A stretch of DNA of 64,000 nt from Enterococcus sp. 5H (GCF_028128615.1 NZ_AMDP01000019.1:248001-312000), one strand, 5' to 3'. Shown: positions 42,155-51,615, counted from the stretch's first letter. Translations and numbers: made by a program. The notes: a model not told the origin generated them from the sequence alone.

Positions 42155-43450
42155 GTGAAGAAAAGTGTTTTACCATTACTAATGATTTGTACATTAGCCC
42201 TTACATCTGTATCATTACCAAGCGTTGTATCAGCAGATGAAGTGGATTCAAAAATTCAACAAAAAGATCAAGCAATTAGCGGATTGAAATCTCAAGAAGC
42301 TGATGCTCAAAGCCAAGTGACTACAGTTCAAAATCAAGTAGCTTCAATTAATGAAAAAGCTCAAACTTTACTAACTCAACAAGGCGAATTAAGAAAAACA
42401 TCTACTAATTTAGAAAATGAAATTTCTCAATTAAAAACACGTATTGAAAAACGTGAAGTAGCAATCCAAAATCAAGCTCGTGACGTGCAAGTTAACGGAA
42501 ACAGCACAAGCTATATGGATGCAGTTTTGAACGCGAAATCAGTTTCTGATGCAATTACTCGTGTGACTGCAATGTCTACAATTGTTAAAGCTAATAACGA
42601 TTTAGTTAAACAACAACAAGAAGATAAAGAAGCAGTAGAAGATAAAAAAGCTGAAAACGAAACAAAACTTCAAGAACTTCAAGAAAACCAAGTAACATTA
42701 GAAGCTCAAAAAGGTGATTTGGTTAAAGCAGAAGCTGATTTAAAAGTATTGCAAACAACTTTAGCTGCTGAAAGAGCAACAGCTGAAGATCAAAAAGCAG
42801 GTTTAGTACAAGAAAAAGAAGCAGCAGAAGCAGAACGTGCTCGTATTGCTGAACAAGAAAAAGTAGTTGCAGATAACGCTAAGAAAGCAGCAGCAGAAGC
42901 TGCAGCTGAAAAAGCTGCTGAATCTACAACAACTGCTACTGAACAATCAACTACTCAATCAACTGATCAATCATCATCTACATCTAATTCGAATAACGGA
43001 ACTGGTGGAAGTACTGGCGGTTCTACAGGTGGTAACACTGGTGGCAATACTGGTGGCGGTGGTATTGTTACACCAGAACCAGAACCAACTCCTCCACCAA
43101 CTGGTCAAGGTGCAATCGCAGTAGCGGCAGCACAAGTTGGCAAACCATATGTTTGGGGAGCTAAAGGACCTAGCAGTTTTGACTGTTCAGGATTAGTTTA
43201 TTACTCATTTTTACATGGTACTGGACGTAACGTAGGTGGTTACACAGTAGCTCAGGAAAGTGCTGGTACTCGTATTTCTGTAGGAGAAGCTCAAGCAGGC
43301 GATTTATACTTCTGGGGTGCTCCAGGCGCTTCTTACCACGTAGCGATTGCTACAGGTGGCGGTGGATATATCCACGCTGGTAATGAAAGCACAGGTGTTG
43401 AGTATAGTAATGTTGGTTCATTCACACCAAGCTTTGCTGTACGTATGTAA
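42155..43450 (+). CDS. Secreted NlpC/P60 peptidoglycan hydrolase (SagA-like)
   Basis: Extracellular cysteine peptidase that cuts cross-bridging peptides of the wall, like SagA of Enterococcus faecium. 431 residues: signal peptide ending near VVSADEVD (about 28), coiled coil (about 30-245) with AIQNQARDVQVNGNSTSYMD, low-complexity Thr/Ser/Gln then Gly/Asn linker (about 255-310), and NlpC/P60 domain (about 319-431) with Cys344 in FDCSGLVYYSF, His395 in SYHVAIATG and His407 in YIHAGNE. Start GTG 42155 behind CGGAGGAA. N-terminal half is paralogous to the CHAP protein just upstream. Confidence 0.93.
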   Translation: MKKSVLPLLMICTLALTSVSLPSVVSADEVDSKIQQKDQAISGLKSQEADAQSQVTTVQNQVASINEKAQTLLTQQGELRKTSTNLENEISQLKTRIEKREVAIQNQARDVQVNGNSTSYMDAVLNAKSVSDAITRVTAMSTIVKANNDLVKQQQEDKEAVEDKKAENETKLQELQENQVTLEAQKGDLVKAEADLKVLQTTLAAERATAEDQKAGLVQEKEAAEAERARIAEQEKVVADNAKKAAAEAAAEKAAESTTTATEQSTTQSTDQSSSTSNSNNGTGGSTGGSTGGNTGGNTGGGGIVTPEPEPTPPPTGQGAIAVAAAQVGKPYVWGAKGPSSFDCSGLVYYSFLHGTGRNVGGYTVAQESAGTRISVGEAQAGDLYFWGAPGASYHVAIATGGGGYIHAGNESTGVEYSNVGSFTPSFAVRM

Positions 43451-43469
43451 TCTAATTAAATGAATTGAT

Positions 43470-43500
43470 AAGAGCCAGACTATTGTCTGGTTCTTTTTTT
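43470..43500 (+). terminator. Terminator after the NlpC/P60 gene
   Basis: AAGAGCCAGAC pairs with GTCTGGTTCTT (4-base loop), then a T run. Confidence 0.88.
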
Positions 43501-43505
43501 ATCTA

Positions 43506-43542
43506 GAAAAAAGAAGCTTTAACAAAAAATGCCAAAGCTTCA
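43506..43542 (-). terminator. Terminator of the oligopeptidase gene
   Basis: On the minus strand GAAGCTTT pairs with AAAGCTTC, followed by six T (A run at 43507-43512). Confidence 0.75.
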
Positions 43543-43547
43543 AGTAT

Positions 43548-45356
43548 TTATTTAATATATGAGTCAGTTAAGGTCATAAATTCATTTACATCTTTCACAA
43601 CTTGGTCAATTCCAGCTTGCCAGAAATCAGGTTTAGTCAAATCAACCCCAAGATGTTTTTCCGCTAATTCTTCAGATGACATAGACGCTGTATCACGAAG
43701 TAAAGCAATATATTGATCTTCAAAATCACTACCTTGTTTATTTGCGTAAGCATAAATTCCCATGCTGAACAAGTAGCCGAAGGTATATGGGAAATTATAG
43801 AAAGGCACATCATCAATAAAGAAATGCAATTTGCTTGCCCAAAAATGTGGGTGATACGATCCCAAACTATTTTGATAACTTTCTTTTTGAGCTTCCAGCA
43901 TTAAAGTAGTGATTTCATCTTCGCTTAATAATCCAGATTGACGTGCTTCATAAAAGCTCTTTTCAAAAATAAAACGAGCATGAATATTCATAAACATTGC
44001 GATAGCATTCTGCATTTTAGTGTCTAGCAAGTTAATTTTTTCTTCGGCTGTTTTTGCTTCTTTTAAAGTCGCATCCGCTACAATTAATTCTGCAAAAGTA
44101 CTAGCTGTCTCTGCAACGTTCATCGCATATTCTCGGTCAAGAGCTGGAAGATCCCACATTACACTACTATGAAAGGCGTGGCCTAACTCATGAGCTAAAG
44201 TAGCTACTTCATTGATTGAATTACCAAAAGTCATGAAAATTCTAGATTCTTTTGTTTCTGGTAATTCGGTACAATAACCGCCGGGGCGCTTGCCGGGTCG
44301 ATCCTCAGCTTCTATCCAACTTTTTTCAAAAGCTTGTTTCGAGAAATTCGCCATTTTTGGACTGAATTTTTCAAAGTTTTCTAAAATAAAATCAGCTGCT
44401 TCATCAAAACTAAATGATTTTTCTTGAAGATCTCCTAAAATAATTGGTGCATCTTGGTCTTGCCAATCCATTTTTTCTTTACCCATTAACTGGGCTTTAC
44501 GTGTTAAGAAATCAATAAATGGCTGTTTATTTTTTTGAATAGTAGACCACATAACCTCTAAGGTTTCTTTTTTCATTCGGTTATAGTTTAAAGGTTCCTC
44601 TAAATAGTCGGTAACTCCGTGTAATTTGTATTGGCTTAAACGGAAACCGTCTAAATGATTCAACGTATCTGCTAGTAAAGGTGATTTTTCACTCCAAGCT
44701 TTTTCCCAATCAGCAAATAGTTGTGCTCTAACTTCTTTATCAGGATCACTCATCATGCGATTAAAAGCTTGACCCGCAGAAAGATTAGAGATTGATTGAT
44801 CTTTTTCTTTAAATGGAATTGTAATACTAGCAACGATGGTATCGTAATGACTACTCCAAGCATTAAGACCGTCTAGTGATAAGGTATTAATAATATTTTC
44901 TTCTTGCTCGCTAAGTAATTTTTTTCCATCACGACGAATTTCACCTAAACGAAAAGCAATTGGCACAAAAGCCGGTAAGTTTAACAGTTCTTGCCAGTCA
45001 GTATCAGAGATTTCAGTTATTTTCTTAGTGAAAATAGTTTCTGCTAATTGGATTGCTGGTAGTAAGGCGAAAAGATTTCCAGCTAATATTTTGGCTTTTT
45101 TATCCTTCGTATCTGCTGAAGATAGCGCATTAATAAAGCTATTGCATTGTGAAAAGCCATCTGTTATTGTTTCCTGTAAAGCTAAGATCTGCTGCATTTC
45201 TTGATAGTTAGTGTCATCTTCTGGAGTCCATTGCTCGATTAATTGATGATAATTGTGGCTTTGCTCTTTTAATTCAGTCATACGCTGCTCAAGCTGAACT
45301 GAATTGCTGCCGCCAGGAAAAATACTATCTAAATCCCAAACTAGCGAATAAGTCAT
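43548..45356 (-). CDS. Oligoendopeptidase F family metallopeptidase (M3B)
   Basis: Cytoplasmic zinc peptidase that degrades oligopeptides of moderate length. Zinc motif HELGH at 389-393 in TLAHELGHAFHSSVMW, preceded by GKRPGGYCTELPETKESRIFMTF and followed by the family segment near SFYEARQSGLLSEDE. 602 residues, the normal PepF size. Start ATG 45356 behind AAGGAATCG. It is monocistronic and could work downstream of the two orphan peptide-binding lipoproteins of the window, though nothing physical links them. Confidence 0.93.
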   Translation of the reverse strand: MTYSLVWDLDSIFPGGSNSVQLEQRMTELKEQSHNYHQLIEQWTPEDDTNYQEMQQILALQETITDGFSQCNSFINALSSADTKDKKAKILAGNLFALLPAIQLAETIFTKKITEISDTDWQELLNLPAFVPIAFRLGEIRRDGKKLLSEQEENIINTLSLDGLNAWSSHYDTIVASITIPFKEKDQSISNLSAGQAFNRMMSDPDKEVRAQLFADWEKAWSEKSPLLADTLNHLDGFRLSQYKLHGVTDYLEEPLNYNRMKKETLEVMWSTIQKNKQPFIDFLTRKAQLMGKEKMDWQDQDAPIILGDLQEKSFSFDEAADFILENFEKFSPKMANFSKQAFEKSWIEAEDRPGKRPGGYCTELPETKESRIFMTFGNSINEVATLAHELGHAFHSSVMWDLPALDREYAMNVAETASTFAELIVADATLKEAKTAEEKINLLDTKMQNAIAMFMNIHARFIFEKSFYEARQSGLLSEDEITTLMLEAQKESYQNSLGSYHPHFWASKLHFFIDDVPFYNFPYTFGYLFSMGIYAYANKQGSDFEDQYIALLRDTASMSSEELAEKHLGVDLTKPDFWQAGIDQVVKDVNEFMTLTDSYIK

Positions 45357-45474
45357 AAACGATTCCTTCTTTCTTAAAAAACTATTTCTTCTAGTATATC
45401 ATAAGAAAAAATATTTGAGTGATTGTTTATTTTGAAAGAAAAGGCTAATATAATAGAAGAAACGAGGTGTTGAA

Positions 45475-45975
45475 GTGAAAAAATATTTGAAAAATAGTAA
45501 TTTTTATATTTTGATCGCATTTTTGATTATGGCAATTTTATTTTATAGCTCCTCTCAAACGTATGAGCAGCAATCTCAAGTTGGCTTATTAGGAAAACTA
45601 TTAAGTAGTCATCCATTCGAAGAACAGCTTAAAGGAATATCTTTTAACTATGCTGGTGATGAAGTAAGTATTAAAGCAAAAGGTTATATAAAATTTGTTG
45701 AATTCTTTATTCGTAAAGGAGCTCATTTTGGAACGTATTTTTTATTAGGCGGTAGTTGGTTTTTAGGCTTAAACTTAAAAATGAAACAACCATTGTTGGT
45801 GGGAGTTGTCGCATGGCTTACAGCAACAGGTTATGCTGGACTTGATGAGTTTCATCAAATGATGACAGGTGGACGGACACCACTTTTTCAAGATGTTATG
45901 CTAGATTCTATCGGTGCATTGACGGCAGTGGTCATTTGTTTAGTGGTTATAGGAATCAAAAAGTTACGGAAATAA
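45475..45975 (+). CDS. VanZ-like family protein
   Basis: Small polytopic membrane protein of 166 residues related to VanZ, which gives low-level teicoplanin resistance in vancomycin clusters; most chromosomal members have no known role. Family marks: FYSSSQTYEQQSQ after helix 1, RKGAHFGTYFLLG (about 83-95) and LDEFHQMMTGGRTPLFQDVMLDSIGA (about 123-148). Start GTG 45475. Not near any van genes. Followed by a terminator. Confidence 0.88.
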   Translation: MKKYLKNSNFYILIAFLIMAILFYSSSQTYEQQSQVGLLGKLLSSHPFEEQLKGISFNYAGDEVSIKAKGYIKFVEFFIRKGAHFGTYFLLGGSWFLGLNLKMKQPLLVGVVAWLTATGYAGLDEFHQMMTGGRTPLFQDVMLDSIGALTAVVICLVVIGIKKLRK

Positions 45976-45981
45976 TAACTT

Positions 45982-46031
45982 AAAATGTGATGAGGAGTGT
46001 TTGGAATTACACTTTTCATCACATTTTATTT
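45982..46031 (+). terminator. Terminator after the VanZ-like gene
   Basis: AAAATGTGATGA pairs with TCATCACATTTT, then TATTT. Confidence 0.8.
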
Positions 46032-46124
46032 AATGGAAAAAATCAGTCTTAGGCTGGATGAAACAACAAGAGAAAAAAATTATGATTATAGGATAGGGCT
46101 AATTGTTTTAGAAAGGAGTAGTGT

Positions 46125-46517
46125 ATGAAATGTCTTTGTAAATCGCTACTTACTCTTAGTTTCATTTTTTTCATAATTATTATTGGACTCAGAATTTATA
46201 CGTACAATAATCTTTCAAGTTCTGCAGCTATTATTGACCAGTTTAATCCGCTAGTAAAAACAGAGAAAGTTTATACAAAAACTACTCAAACATTTGATCA
46301 TAAATATCCTGATGCTGTTACTAAAATTGATAATTTTGCCTATGTTCAGACTTGCTACACAAGTAATGGTCAAAAGCGCAAATTGGCCTATATCTCGTTT
46401 GGAAAAAAACTGAAATCAAATAAGATCCTTGAATTAACGGTAAAAGGTCAAAAGGTAAAGGGTTGGCAAGAAATCAGCGTCCAGGATGTGCCTAAGCGAA
46501 TTATTCCATTTTTATAA
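46125..46517 (+). CDS. YxeA family protein (DUF1093)
   Basis: Small exported or membrane-anchored protein, 130 residues: N-terminal hydrophobic segment (about 9-25), then a domain with QTFDHKYPDAVTKIDNFAYVQTCYTSNGQKRKLAYISFGKKL, which resembles DUF1093/YxeA. Function unknown. AGAAAGGAG precedes the ATG. Single gene between VanZ-like and a 69-aa gene. Confidence 0.72.
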   Translation: MKCLCKSLLTLSFIFFIIIIGLRIYTYNNLSSSAAIIDQFNPLVKTEKVYTKTTQTFDHKYPDAVTKIDNFAYVQTCYTSNGQKRKLAYISFGKKLKSNKILELTVKGQKVKGWQEISVQDVPKRIIPFL

Positions 46518-46596
46518 TAAAAAAGAGAAAAATAGGTAAACATTCGCTAAATTTTAAATAATTCTCTCTATAATGTAATTTAGGGGAGGGGATATT

Positions 46597-46806
46597 ATGG
46601 AAAAATTAGTGATTAATAAAAACCAATTAAGAGATACCGCAACACTATCTAGTTTGGGTATGCTGGCTTATCGTATTTTTACTGAAGTAGGATGTGTTAA
46701 TATTCAGTTGTTAAGCGGTGAACAGGAAGAATGTACGATTCCATTTAAGGATGGAGAGATTTTTTCTTTACGTGATGTAGAATTATGTCTATCGATTGTT
46801 GGGTAA
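46597..46806 (+). CDS. Hypothetical protein, 69 aa
   Basis: Not recognised. A soluble 69-residue protein beginning MEKLVINKNQLRDTATLSS, with LLSGEQEECTIPFKDGEIFSLRD toward the end. A TATAAT box at 46571-46576 and GGGGAGGGG before the ATG support it as a real gene. No operon partner. Confidence 0.65.
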   Translation: MEKLVINKNQLRDTATLSSLGMLAYRIFTEVGCVNIQLLSGEQEECTIPFKDGEIFSLRDVELCLSIVG

Positions 46807-46907
46807 TAAAAAAAGATGTGACTGGTAGATAACGCTTTGAATGGATAGCTTCATCAACGAAAACCACAATAAGCCAGTGTGAAAAAGTCGGAATCTTATA
46901 AAATTTT

Positions 46908-46950
46908 CTACCACCCGCTCAATGCGTTTTATGCATTGAGCGGGTGGTAG
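46908..46950. other. Perfect 18-bp hairpin between convergent genes
   Basis: An 18-base arm (46908-46925, starting CTACCACCCGC) pairs perfectly with 46933-46950 around a 7-base loop GTTTTAT. It lies between the 69-aa gene and the end of the aminotransferase gene. There is no proper T run on either side, so it is not a textbook terminator, although it probably blocks or stabilises 3' ends. Confidence 0.75.
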
Positions 46951-46957
46951 TCTAATT

Positions 46958-48154
46958 TCAACTATTATTTTTTAGAAAAAGAATACTGTCTCTCAATCTA
47001 GATAAGCCATCAATGAGTTTATTTTTAGAACAACCGATATTTAAACGCAAAAAGTTTTTGCCAGTCGTGCCATAAGTTTCACCAGCCATAATTGCAACTT
47101 TCCCATGATGAATAAGAACATCTTGAATTTCTTCCATTGAGAAAGGTAAATTTGAGCAATCAATCCAAAGTAAATAAGTAGCCTGCGCAGGAACAACCAT
47201 CATTTCTGGTACATACTCTGCAATAAAATTTTCTACTCGCTGAACATTTTTCTCTAAATAATCATTTAACTGATCTAGCCAATAGCCACATTCATTATAA
47301 GCTGTAATAGTGCTTAGCATGCCAAAAATACTAGTAGAAGAAAGTCCATCACGATTTTTTAATGTTAGCAAAAATTGTTCCCGAAGTGCTGAATCTGGAA
47401 TCATCAAATAGGATGCGATTAAGCCAGGTGTATTGAATGTTTTGCTAGCAGATGTACACAATGCAATATTTTTAGAATCAGATGTGGCACTAAAAATCGG
47501 TAGATGCTGTTGTCCTTCACGTAAAATATCCATATGGATCTCGTCAGAAATCAAAAAGACATCATATTGTTCACACAATTGGATTATTTGTTGTAACTCT
47601 GCTGCAGTCCAAACTCGCCCAGTTGGATTGTGCGGGCTGCAAAGTAAAAAAATTTTACAGTTGGGATGTTTTAATTTTGCCCCCAAATCATTAAAATCTA
47701 TACTATAGTGATTATTTTGATAGAGTAAATTAGTTTCAATCAACGTCCGATTCTCAGCCTCAACCATTTTAAAGAAAGCATCATAAGCGGGCGTTTGGAT
47801 AACTACATGATCGCCAATTTGTGATTTTAATTCAATTAATTTAGCAATCGAATAGATGACTGATGGACTATAAACAATCCACTCACTATCTACTTGATAA
47901 TCGAACCTTTTTAAATACCATTTTTGGATACTTTCTTTAAAATCTGCATGATTCCAACGAGTATATCCAAAAACTGGGTGTGTAATTCTTTGCTGAAGTG
48001 TGGCAATGATTTCTTTTGGTACTGCAAAATCTGTATCAGATACGGTAAAAGGTAACAAATCTGCTTCGCCAAAACGATCTGCTACGTAATCCCACTGCGT
48101 ACAAAATGTTCCTCTTCGATCCACGATTGTATCAAAATCTATTTTATCATTCAT
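46958..48154 (-). CDS. MalY/PatB-type aminotransferase / cystathionine beta-lyase
   Basis: PLP enzyme of fold type I. PatB/MalY relatives split C-S bonds of cystathionine and similar amino acids. 398 residues; PLP Lys238 in LCTSASKTFNTPGL, cofactor region SPHNPTGRVWT (173-183) and SDEIHMD (203-209). N-terminal DRRGTFCTQWD matches the MalY/PatB group. It follows the PTS gene by 11 bases, reproducing the malX-malY pair of enteric bacteria. Whether it controls sugar regulation or sulfur metabolism here is open. Confidence 0.9.
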   Translation of the reverse strand: MNDKIDFDTIVDRRGTFCTQWDYVADRFGEADLLPFTVSDTDFAVPKEIIATLQQRITHPVFGYTRWNHADFKESIQKWYLKRFDYQVDSEWIVYSPSVIYSIAKLIELKSQIGDHVVIQTPAYDAFFKMVEAENRTLIETNLLYQNNHYSIDFNDLGAKLKHPNCKIFLLCSPHNPTGRVWTAAELQQIIQLCEQYDVFLISDEIHMDILREGQQHLPIFSATSDSKNIALCTSASKTFNTPGLIASYLMIPDSALREQFLLTLKNRDGLSSTSIFGMLSTITAYNECGYWLDQLNDYLEKNVQRVENFIAEYVPEMMVVPAQATYLLWIDCSNLPFSMEEIQDVLIHHGKVAIMAGETYGTTGKNFLRLNIGCSKNKLIDGLSRLRDSILFLKNNS

Positions 48155-48165
48155 ATGACTTTATC

Positions 48166-49722
48166 CTATCCCATCAAATTTTCTAGTTCATTTTTTACAC
48201 TAGCCACTTGAGTACCAATAATAACCTGTAAATTGTTTGCATCTAGCTTGATAACACCTAATGCACCTAGATTTTTCAGCTCGTCTTCTTGTATTACCGA
48301 CATATCATCTACAACTAGCCGTAAACGGGTGATACAGTTATCCAATGAGACGATATTGGTTGTCCCGCCTAAAGCAGCGAGAATGGATTGACCATCATAG
48401 TTACCACTTTTTTTATATGTCCGCTCTGTATCAGATGTGTCCTCTGCTGTTGCTAGTTCTCTACCAGGTGTTTTTAAGTTGAATTTTAAGATGGCAAATT
48501 TGAAGACGAAATAATAAACAGCAAACCAAAGTGCGCCAACGATTAAAACTAGATACCATTTTGTATACGTACCTTGTAAGACACCGAAAATCAGAAAATC
48601 TAGTACACCGCCGTCGGTATTACCAATTACAACTTGTAGTAAAGCCATCAGCATAAATCCTAAACCGGTCATAATTACATGGAAACCATATAAAACTGGT
48701 GCAATAAATAAGAATAAAAATTCGATAGGCTCAGTAATCCCAGTGACAAAGGCCGCTATCACACCTGAAATTAGTAAACCTTTAATTTTATGACGATTTT
48801 GCGGTAGAGCAGTCCGGTACATCGCTAAAGCAGCAGCAGGTAAACCAAACATAAATGTCGGCATTTTTCCTTGTGACAAGAAGGCAGTAGCTGCTGGACT
48901 AATAGGTGAGCCACTTTGTAACTGTGCATAAAAAATGTTTAAAGCACCAGAAACACTTTGCCCATCTACAATTTGCGTTCCACCAGCTTCAGTAAATCGA
49001 ATCATCGAAACTAAAATATGATGTAAACCAAATGGCAGCAACAAGCGTTCTCCAGCACCGAATAGAAATGGTCCGAAAATGCCTGCTTTTTGAATCGCAA
49101 ATCCCACACTATTGATTGCCATAGCGAAAACAGGCCAAATAATTGGGATCAAGACACCAACTATCGCCATGGTTAGTGAAGTAATAATTGGAATAAAACG
49201 AGCACCGCCAAAGAATGCAAAAGCATCTGGCAATTGAATCGTATAGAATTTATTGTGAAGCAAGTAAACAATAATCCCAACAATAATCCCGCCTAAAACC
49301 CCCATTTCCACTGACTGCATGCCAAGAACCATTCCTTGACCTGCTTCACGCAAATGATCGGGATCGGCTAGTTTTCCAGTTTCAGTTAAATAAAAATTAA
49401 TCGATAAGTTCATAACCACATAACCAACGAAACCAGAAAACGCAGCTACGCCTTTTTCACTACGAGCTAACCCTAACGGAATTGCCATTGCAAATAATAA
49501 AGGTAAATAAGTAAAAGCAAATCCGCCGACAGTTGTCATAAACCGGAAAATCACTTGCAGCCAAGGTTGATCTAAAAACGGCAGCATTTCAATCGTTGAG
49601 GGACTAGAAAAGGAACTCCCAATTCCCAAAATTAACCCCATAAAAGCCAGCAAAGCGACTGGCAGCATAAATGTTTTACCAATTCCTTGGAAAAATTCCC
49701 AAAAACTAAATTTCTTTTTCAT
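48166..49722 (-). CDS. PTS transporter subunit EIIBC (glucose/maltose type, MalX-like)
   Basis: Membrane sugar permease with fused phosphotransfer domain. EIIC covers about residues 1-400 with multiple helices and the substrate loop GITEPIEFLFLFIAPVLYG (about 334-352). EIIB occupies the C-terminus with phosphorylated Cys463 in LDNCITRLRLVV. 518 residues. There is no EIIA domain or gene next to it, so it must borrow one. The sugar is not certain; the glucose/maltose/N-acetylglucosamine superfamily is. Start ATG 49722 behind GAAAGGAGAG. Probably controlled by the RpiR-type gene and CcpA. Confidence 0.92.
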   Translation of the reverse strand: MKKKFSFWEFFQGIGKTFMLPVALLAFMGLILGIGSSFSSPSTIEMLPFLDQPWLQVIFRFMTTVGGFAFTYLPLLFAMAIPLGLARSEKGVAAFSGFVGYVVMNLSINFYLTETGKLADPDHLREAGQGMVLGMQSVEMGVLGGIIVGIIVYLLHNKFYTIQLPDAFAFFGGARFIPIITSLTMAIVGVLIPIIWPVFAMAINSVGFAIQKAGIFGPFLFGAGERLLLPFGLHHILVSMIRFTEAGGTQIVDGQSVSGALNIFYAQLQSGSPISPAATAFLSQGKMPTFMFGLPAAALAMYRTALPQNRHKIKGLLISGVIAAFVTGITEPIEFLFLFIAPVLYGFHVIMTGLGFMLMALLQVVIGNTDGGVLDFLIFGVLQGTYTKWYLVLIVGALWFAVYYFVFKFAILKFNLKTPGRELATAEDTSDTERTYKKSGNYDGQSILAALGGTTNIVSLDNCITRLRLVVDDMSVIQEDELKNLGALGVIKLDANNLQVIIGTQVASVKNELENLMG

Positions 49723-49749
49723 GTTAGTGCTCTCCTTTCCAATTAAGAA

Positions 49750-49795
49750 AAACTGAACTTAAGTAATAAAACGAGCTTGTTATTAAATTCAGTTT
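49750..49795. promoter_or_regulatory. Interrupted inverted repeat upstream of the PTS gene
   Basis: AAACTGAA (49750-49757) and TTCAGTTT (49788-49795) are perfect complements, and inside them TAATAA (49764-49769) pairs with TTATTA (49780-49785). It may be an RpiR-type operator or a leader hairpin. Confidence 0.55.
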
Positions 49796-49814
49796 ACGAT
49801 TAAGCAATCGCGAA

Positions 49815-49828
49815 AACAAGCGCTTTCA
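49815..49828 (-). promoter_or_regulatory. CcpA cre site upstream of the PTS gene
   Basis: On the minus strand TGAAAGCGCTTGTT fits the catabolite-responsive element TGWAARCGYTWWCW at 12 of 14 positions. It lies about 90 bases before the malX-like start, in front of the inverted repeat. Confidence 0.7.
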
Positions 49829-49865
49829 TAAACCTTGGAAGAGCGTACAAAAAATGTATGGTCTT

Positions 49866-50636
49866 TCATTTTTCTACATAAGTTTCAATATAGCGTAGGA
49901 TCAATAACTCTAAAATAAGATGCATCGGAATTCTAGAACTCATGTCAATCTCACCATAATAGCCGTTAGCAACTTTAACATGAAAAACTAAAGAAGCAAA
50001 TTCTTCCAGCTGATTATTTTTGGAACCAACAATGGCGATAATAGGTACTTGTTTTTCTTTTAGAATAGCTACATATTCTAAAGGTAAACTTGTTTCACCG
50101 CTGTAACTAACTAAAATTGCCAGATCATTTGAAGTTAAGTGTTTCGCAACAATTCTTAGTTCATCCCAGTCTTCACGAGCATTTGCTATTCTACCAGCAA
50201 AGGTCAATTTACGTGCTGCTTCAAAACAGCAAGAATAAGAACTGCCCACACCAAAAAATTCAACTCGCAGACTTTCCTCAAGTAGTTGTGCACCTAATTC
50301 AAGATTTTTCGGTTGAATCAACTGCAGGGTTTCGCTGATTTCACTTTGTACTCGATTTGCTAGTTGATCGAAATTTTGTGATGGCTCATAGGTTGGGTGT
50401 TGTTCTTCTTCTAATTGATGAATTAAGGCATATTTTAATTCTTGAAATCCAGAATAACCTAGAGCTTTACTTGTTCGGCTGATTGTAGCGGTTGAAACAT
50501 AAAGTTTTTGCGCCACTTCATCAATTCGACTTTGTGAGAATTCTTTAGGGTAATCAATAATATAATCTAGCACTTGTTGTTCTAATCGGCTTAGCTGGTC
50601 CCGATATTTTTGCAGCTTTTTAAAAAACACATTCAC
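49866..50636 (-). CDS. RpiR/MurR family transcription regulator
   Basis: Sugar-phosphate-responsive regulator with N-terminal HTH_6 domain (VLDYIIDYPKEFSQSRIDEVAQKLYVSTATISRTSKALGYSGFQELK, about 20-70, quoted in two parts: helix-turn-helix around VSTATISRTSKALG) and C-terminal SIS domain (about 105-240, VEFFGVGSSYSCCFEAARKL, VSYSGETSLPLE). I start at GTG 50636 behind AAAGGGGG; the longer frame has no ribosome site and a non-family extension. 256 residues. Adjacent to and codirectional with the malX-like gene, its probable target. Confidence 0.88.
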   Translation of the reverse strand: MNVFFKKLQKYRDQLSRLEQQVLDYIIDYPKEFSQSRIDEVAQKLYVSTATISRTSKALGYSGFQELKYALIHQLEEEQHPTYEPSQNFDQLANRVQSEISETLQLIQPKNLELGAQLLEESLRVEFFGVGSSYSCCFEAARKLTFAGRIANAREDWDELRIVAKHLTSNDLAILVSYSGETSLPLEYVAILKEKQVPIIAIVGSKNNQLEEFASLVFHVKVANGYYGEIDMSSRIPMHLILELLILRYIETYVEK

Positions 50637-50819
50637 TATGTTTCCCCCTTTATACAGGTATTTCATTCTATTAGTATAGCAAACTGCTAGAAGGAGAGTA
50701 AAGGTTGCAACTATTGCGAACAATAGTAGAATAAGAAGAAAGAGGAATGAAGTGGAGCAATGTAAGTCATATGCTAAATGAAGTGATTTGTTCTGCTTTA
50801 ATATTAAGGAGGATATTTA

Positions 50820-51545
50820 ATGGCAGGTCATAGTAAGTGGAAGAATATTCAAGGACGTAAAAATGCCCAAGATGCGAAACGAGGTAAAATTTTTCAAAAG
50901 CTGTCTAGAGAAATCTACGTAGCGGCAAAGGCTGGAGGAGCAGACCCAACAATTAATGCAGCGTTACGATTAGTGATGGATAAAGCCAAAGCAGCAAATA
51001 TGCCGAATGATAACATTGATCGGGCAATCAAAAAAGCCAGTAGCGCAGGTGATAATGAACATTACGATGAAATTACGTATGAAGGGTATGGACCTGGTGG
51101 TGTTGCGATTTTGGTTTATGCTTTAACAGATAATCGTAATCGGACAGCCACCAATGTCCGCGTGGCTTTTACTAGAAGTGGCGGCTCGTTAGGTGAAACA
51201 GGCTCAGTAAGTTACATGTTTGATCGAAAGGGTTATATTGCAGTCGAGCGTGAAGGTTTGGAAGTTGATGAAGATACAATGTTTGAGAATGTGCTGGAAG
51301 CAGGTGCAGAAGATTTAGAAACATCAGCAGAAGTCTTTGAAATTTATACCGCATCAGAAGATTTTACCACAGTCAGAGATGCATTAGAAAAAGATGGGTA
51401 TACTTTAGCTCAAGCAGAATTGACGATGGTTCCGCAAACTTTAGTTGAACTGGATAGTGCCAAACAAGAACAATTACAAATCTTGATTGATAAATTAGAA
51501 GAAGATGACGACGTATCAGAAGTTTTTACTTCAGCAGAAATGTAA
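50820..51545 (+). CDS. yebC: YebC/PmpR family protein
   Basis: Conserved cytoplasmic protein once seen only as a transcription regulator; recent work on relatives links it to translation of difficult motifs. 241 residues beginning [22 protein letters not shown], the family signature, with [16 protein letters not shown] and [23 protein letters not shown] in order. AAGGAGGA precedes ATG 50820. Single gene with terminator. Confidence 0.95.
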   Translation: MAGHSKWKNIQGRKNAQDAKRGKIFQKLSREIYVAAKAGGADPTINAALRLVMDKAKAANMPNDNIDRAIKKASSAGDNEHYDEITYEGYGPGGVAILVYALTDNRNRTATNVRVAFTRSGGSLGETGSVSYMFDRKGYIAVEREGLEVDEDTMFENVLEAGAEDLETSAEVFEIYTASEDFTTVRDALEKDGYTLAQAELTMVPQTLVELDSAKQEQLQILIDKLEEDDDVSEVFTSAEM

Positions 51546-51552
51546 ATTAATT

Positions 51553-51580
51553 AAAGATGACAATCAGCTGTCATCTTTTG
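51553..51580 (+). terminator. Terminator after yebC
   Basis: AAAGATGACA pairs with TGTCATCTTTT around ATCAGC. Confidence 0.78.
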
Positions 51581-51615
51581 TATGATACATTTTAGCTATC
51601 GAAAAGAGGTGCCAG

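Noticed and set aside
45475-45975. VanZ-like gene as a sign of glycopeptide resistance
   Set aside because: No van genes are nearby and chromosomal VanZ-like proteins are common without such a role.
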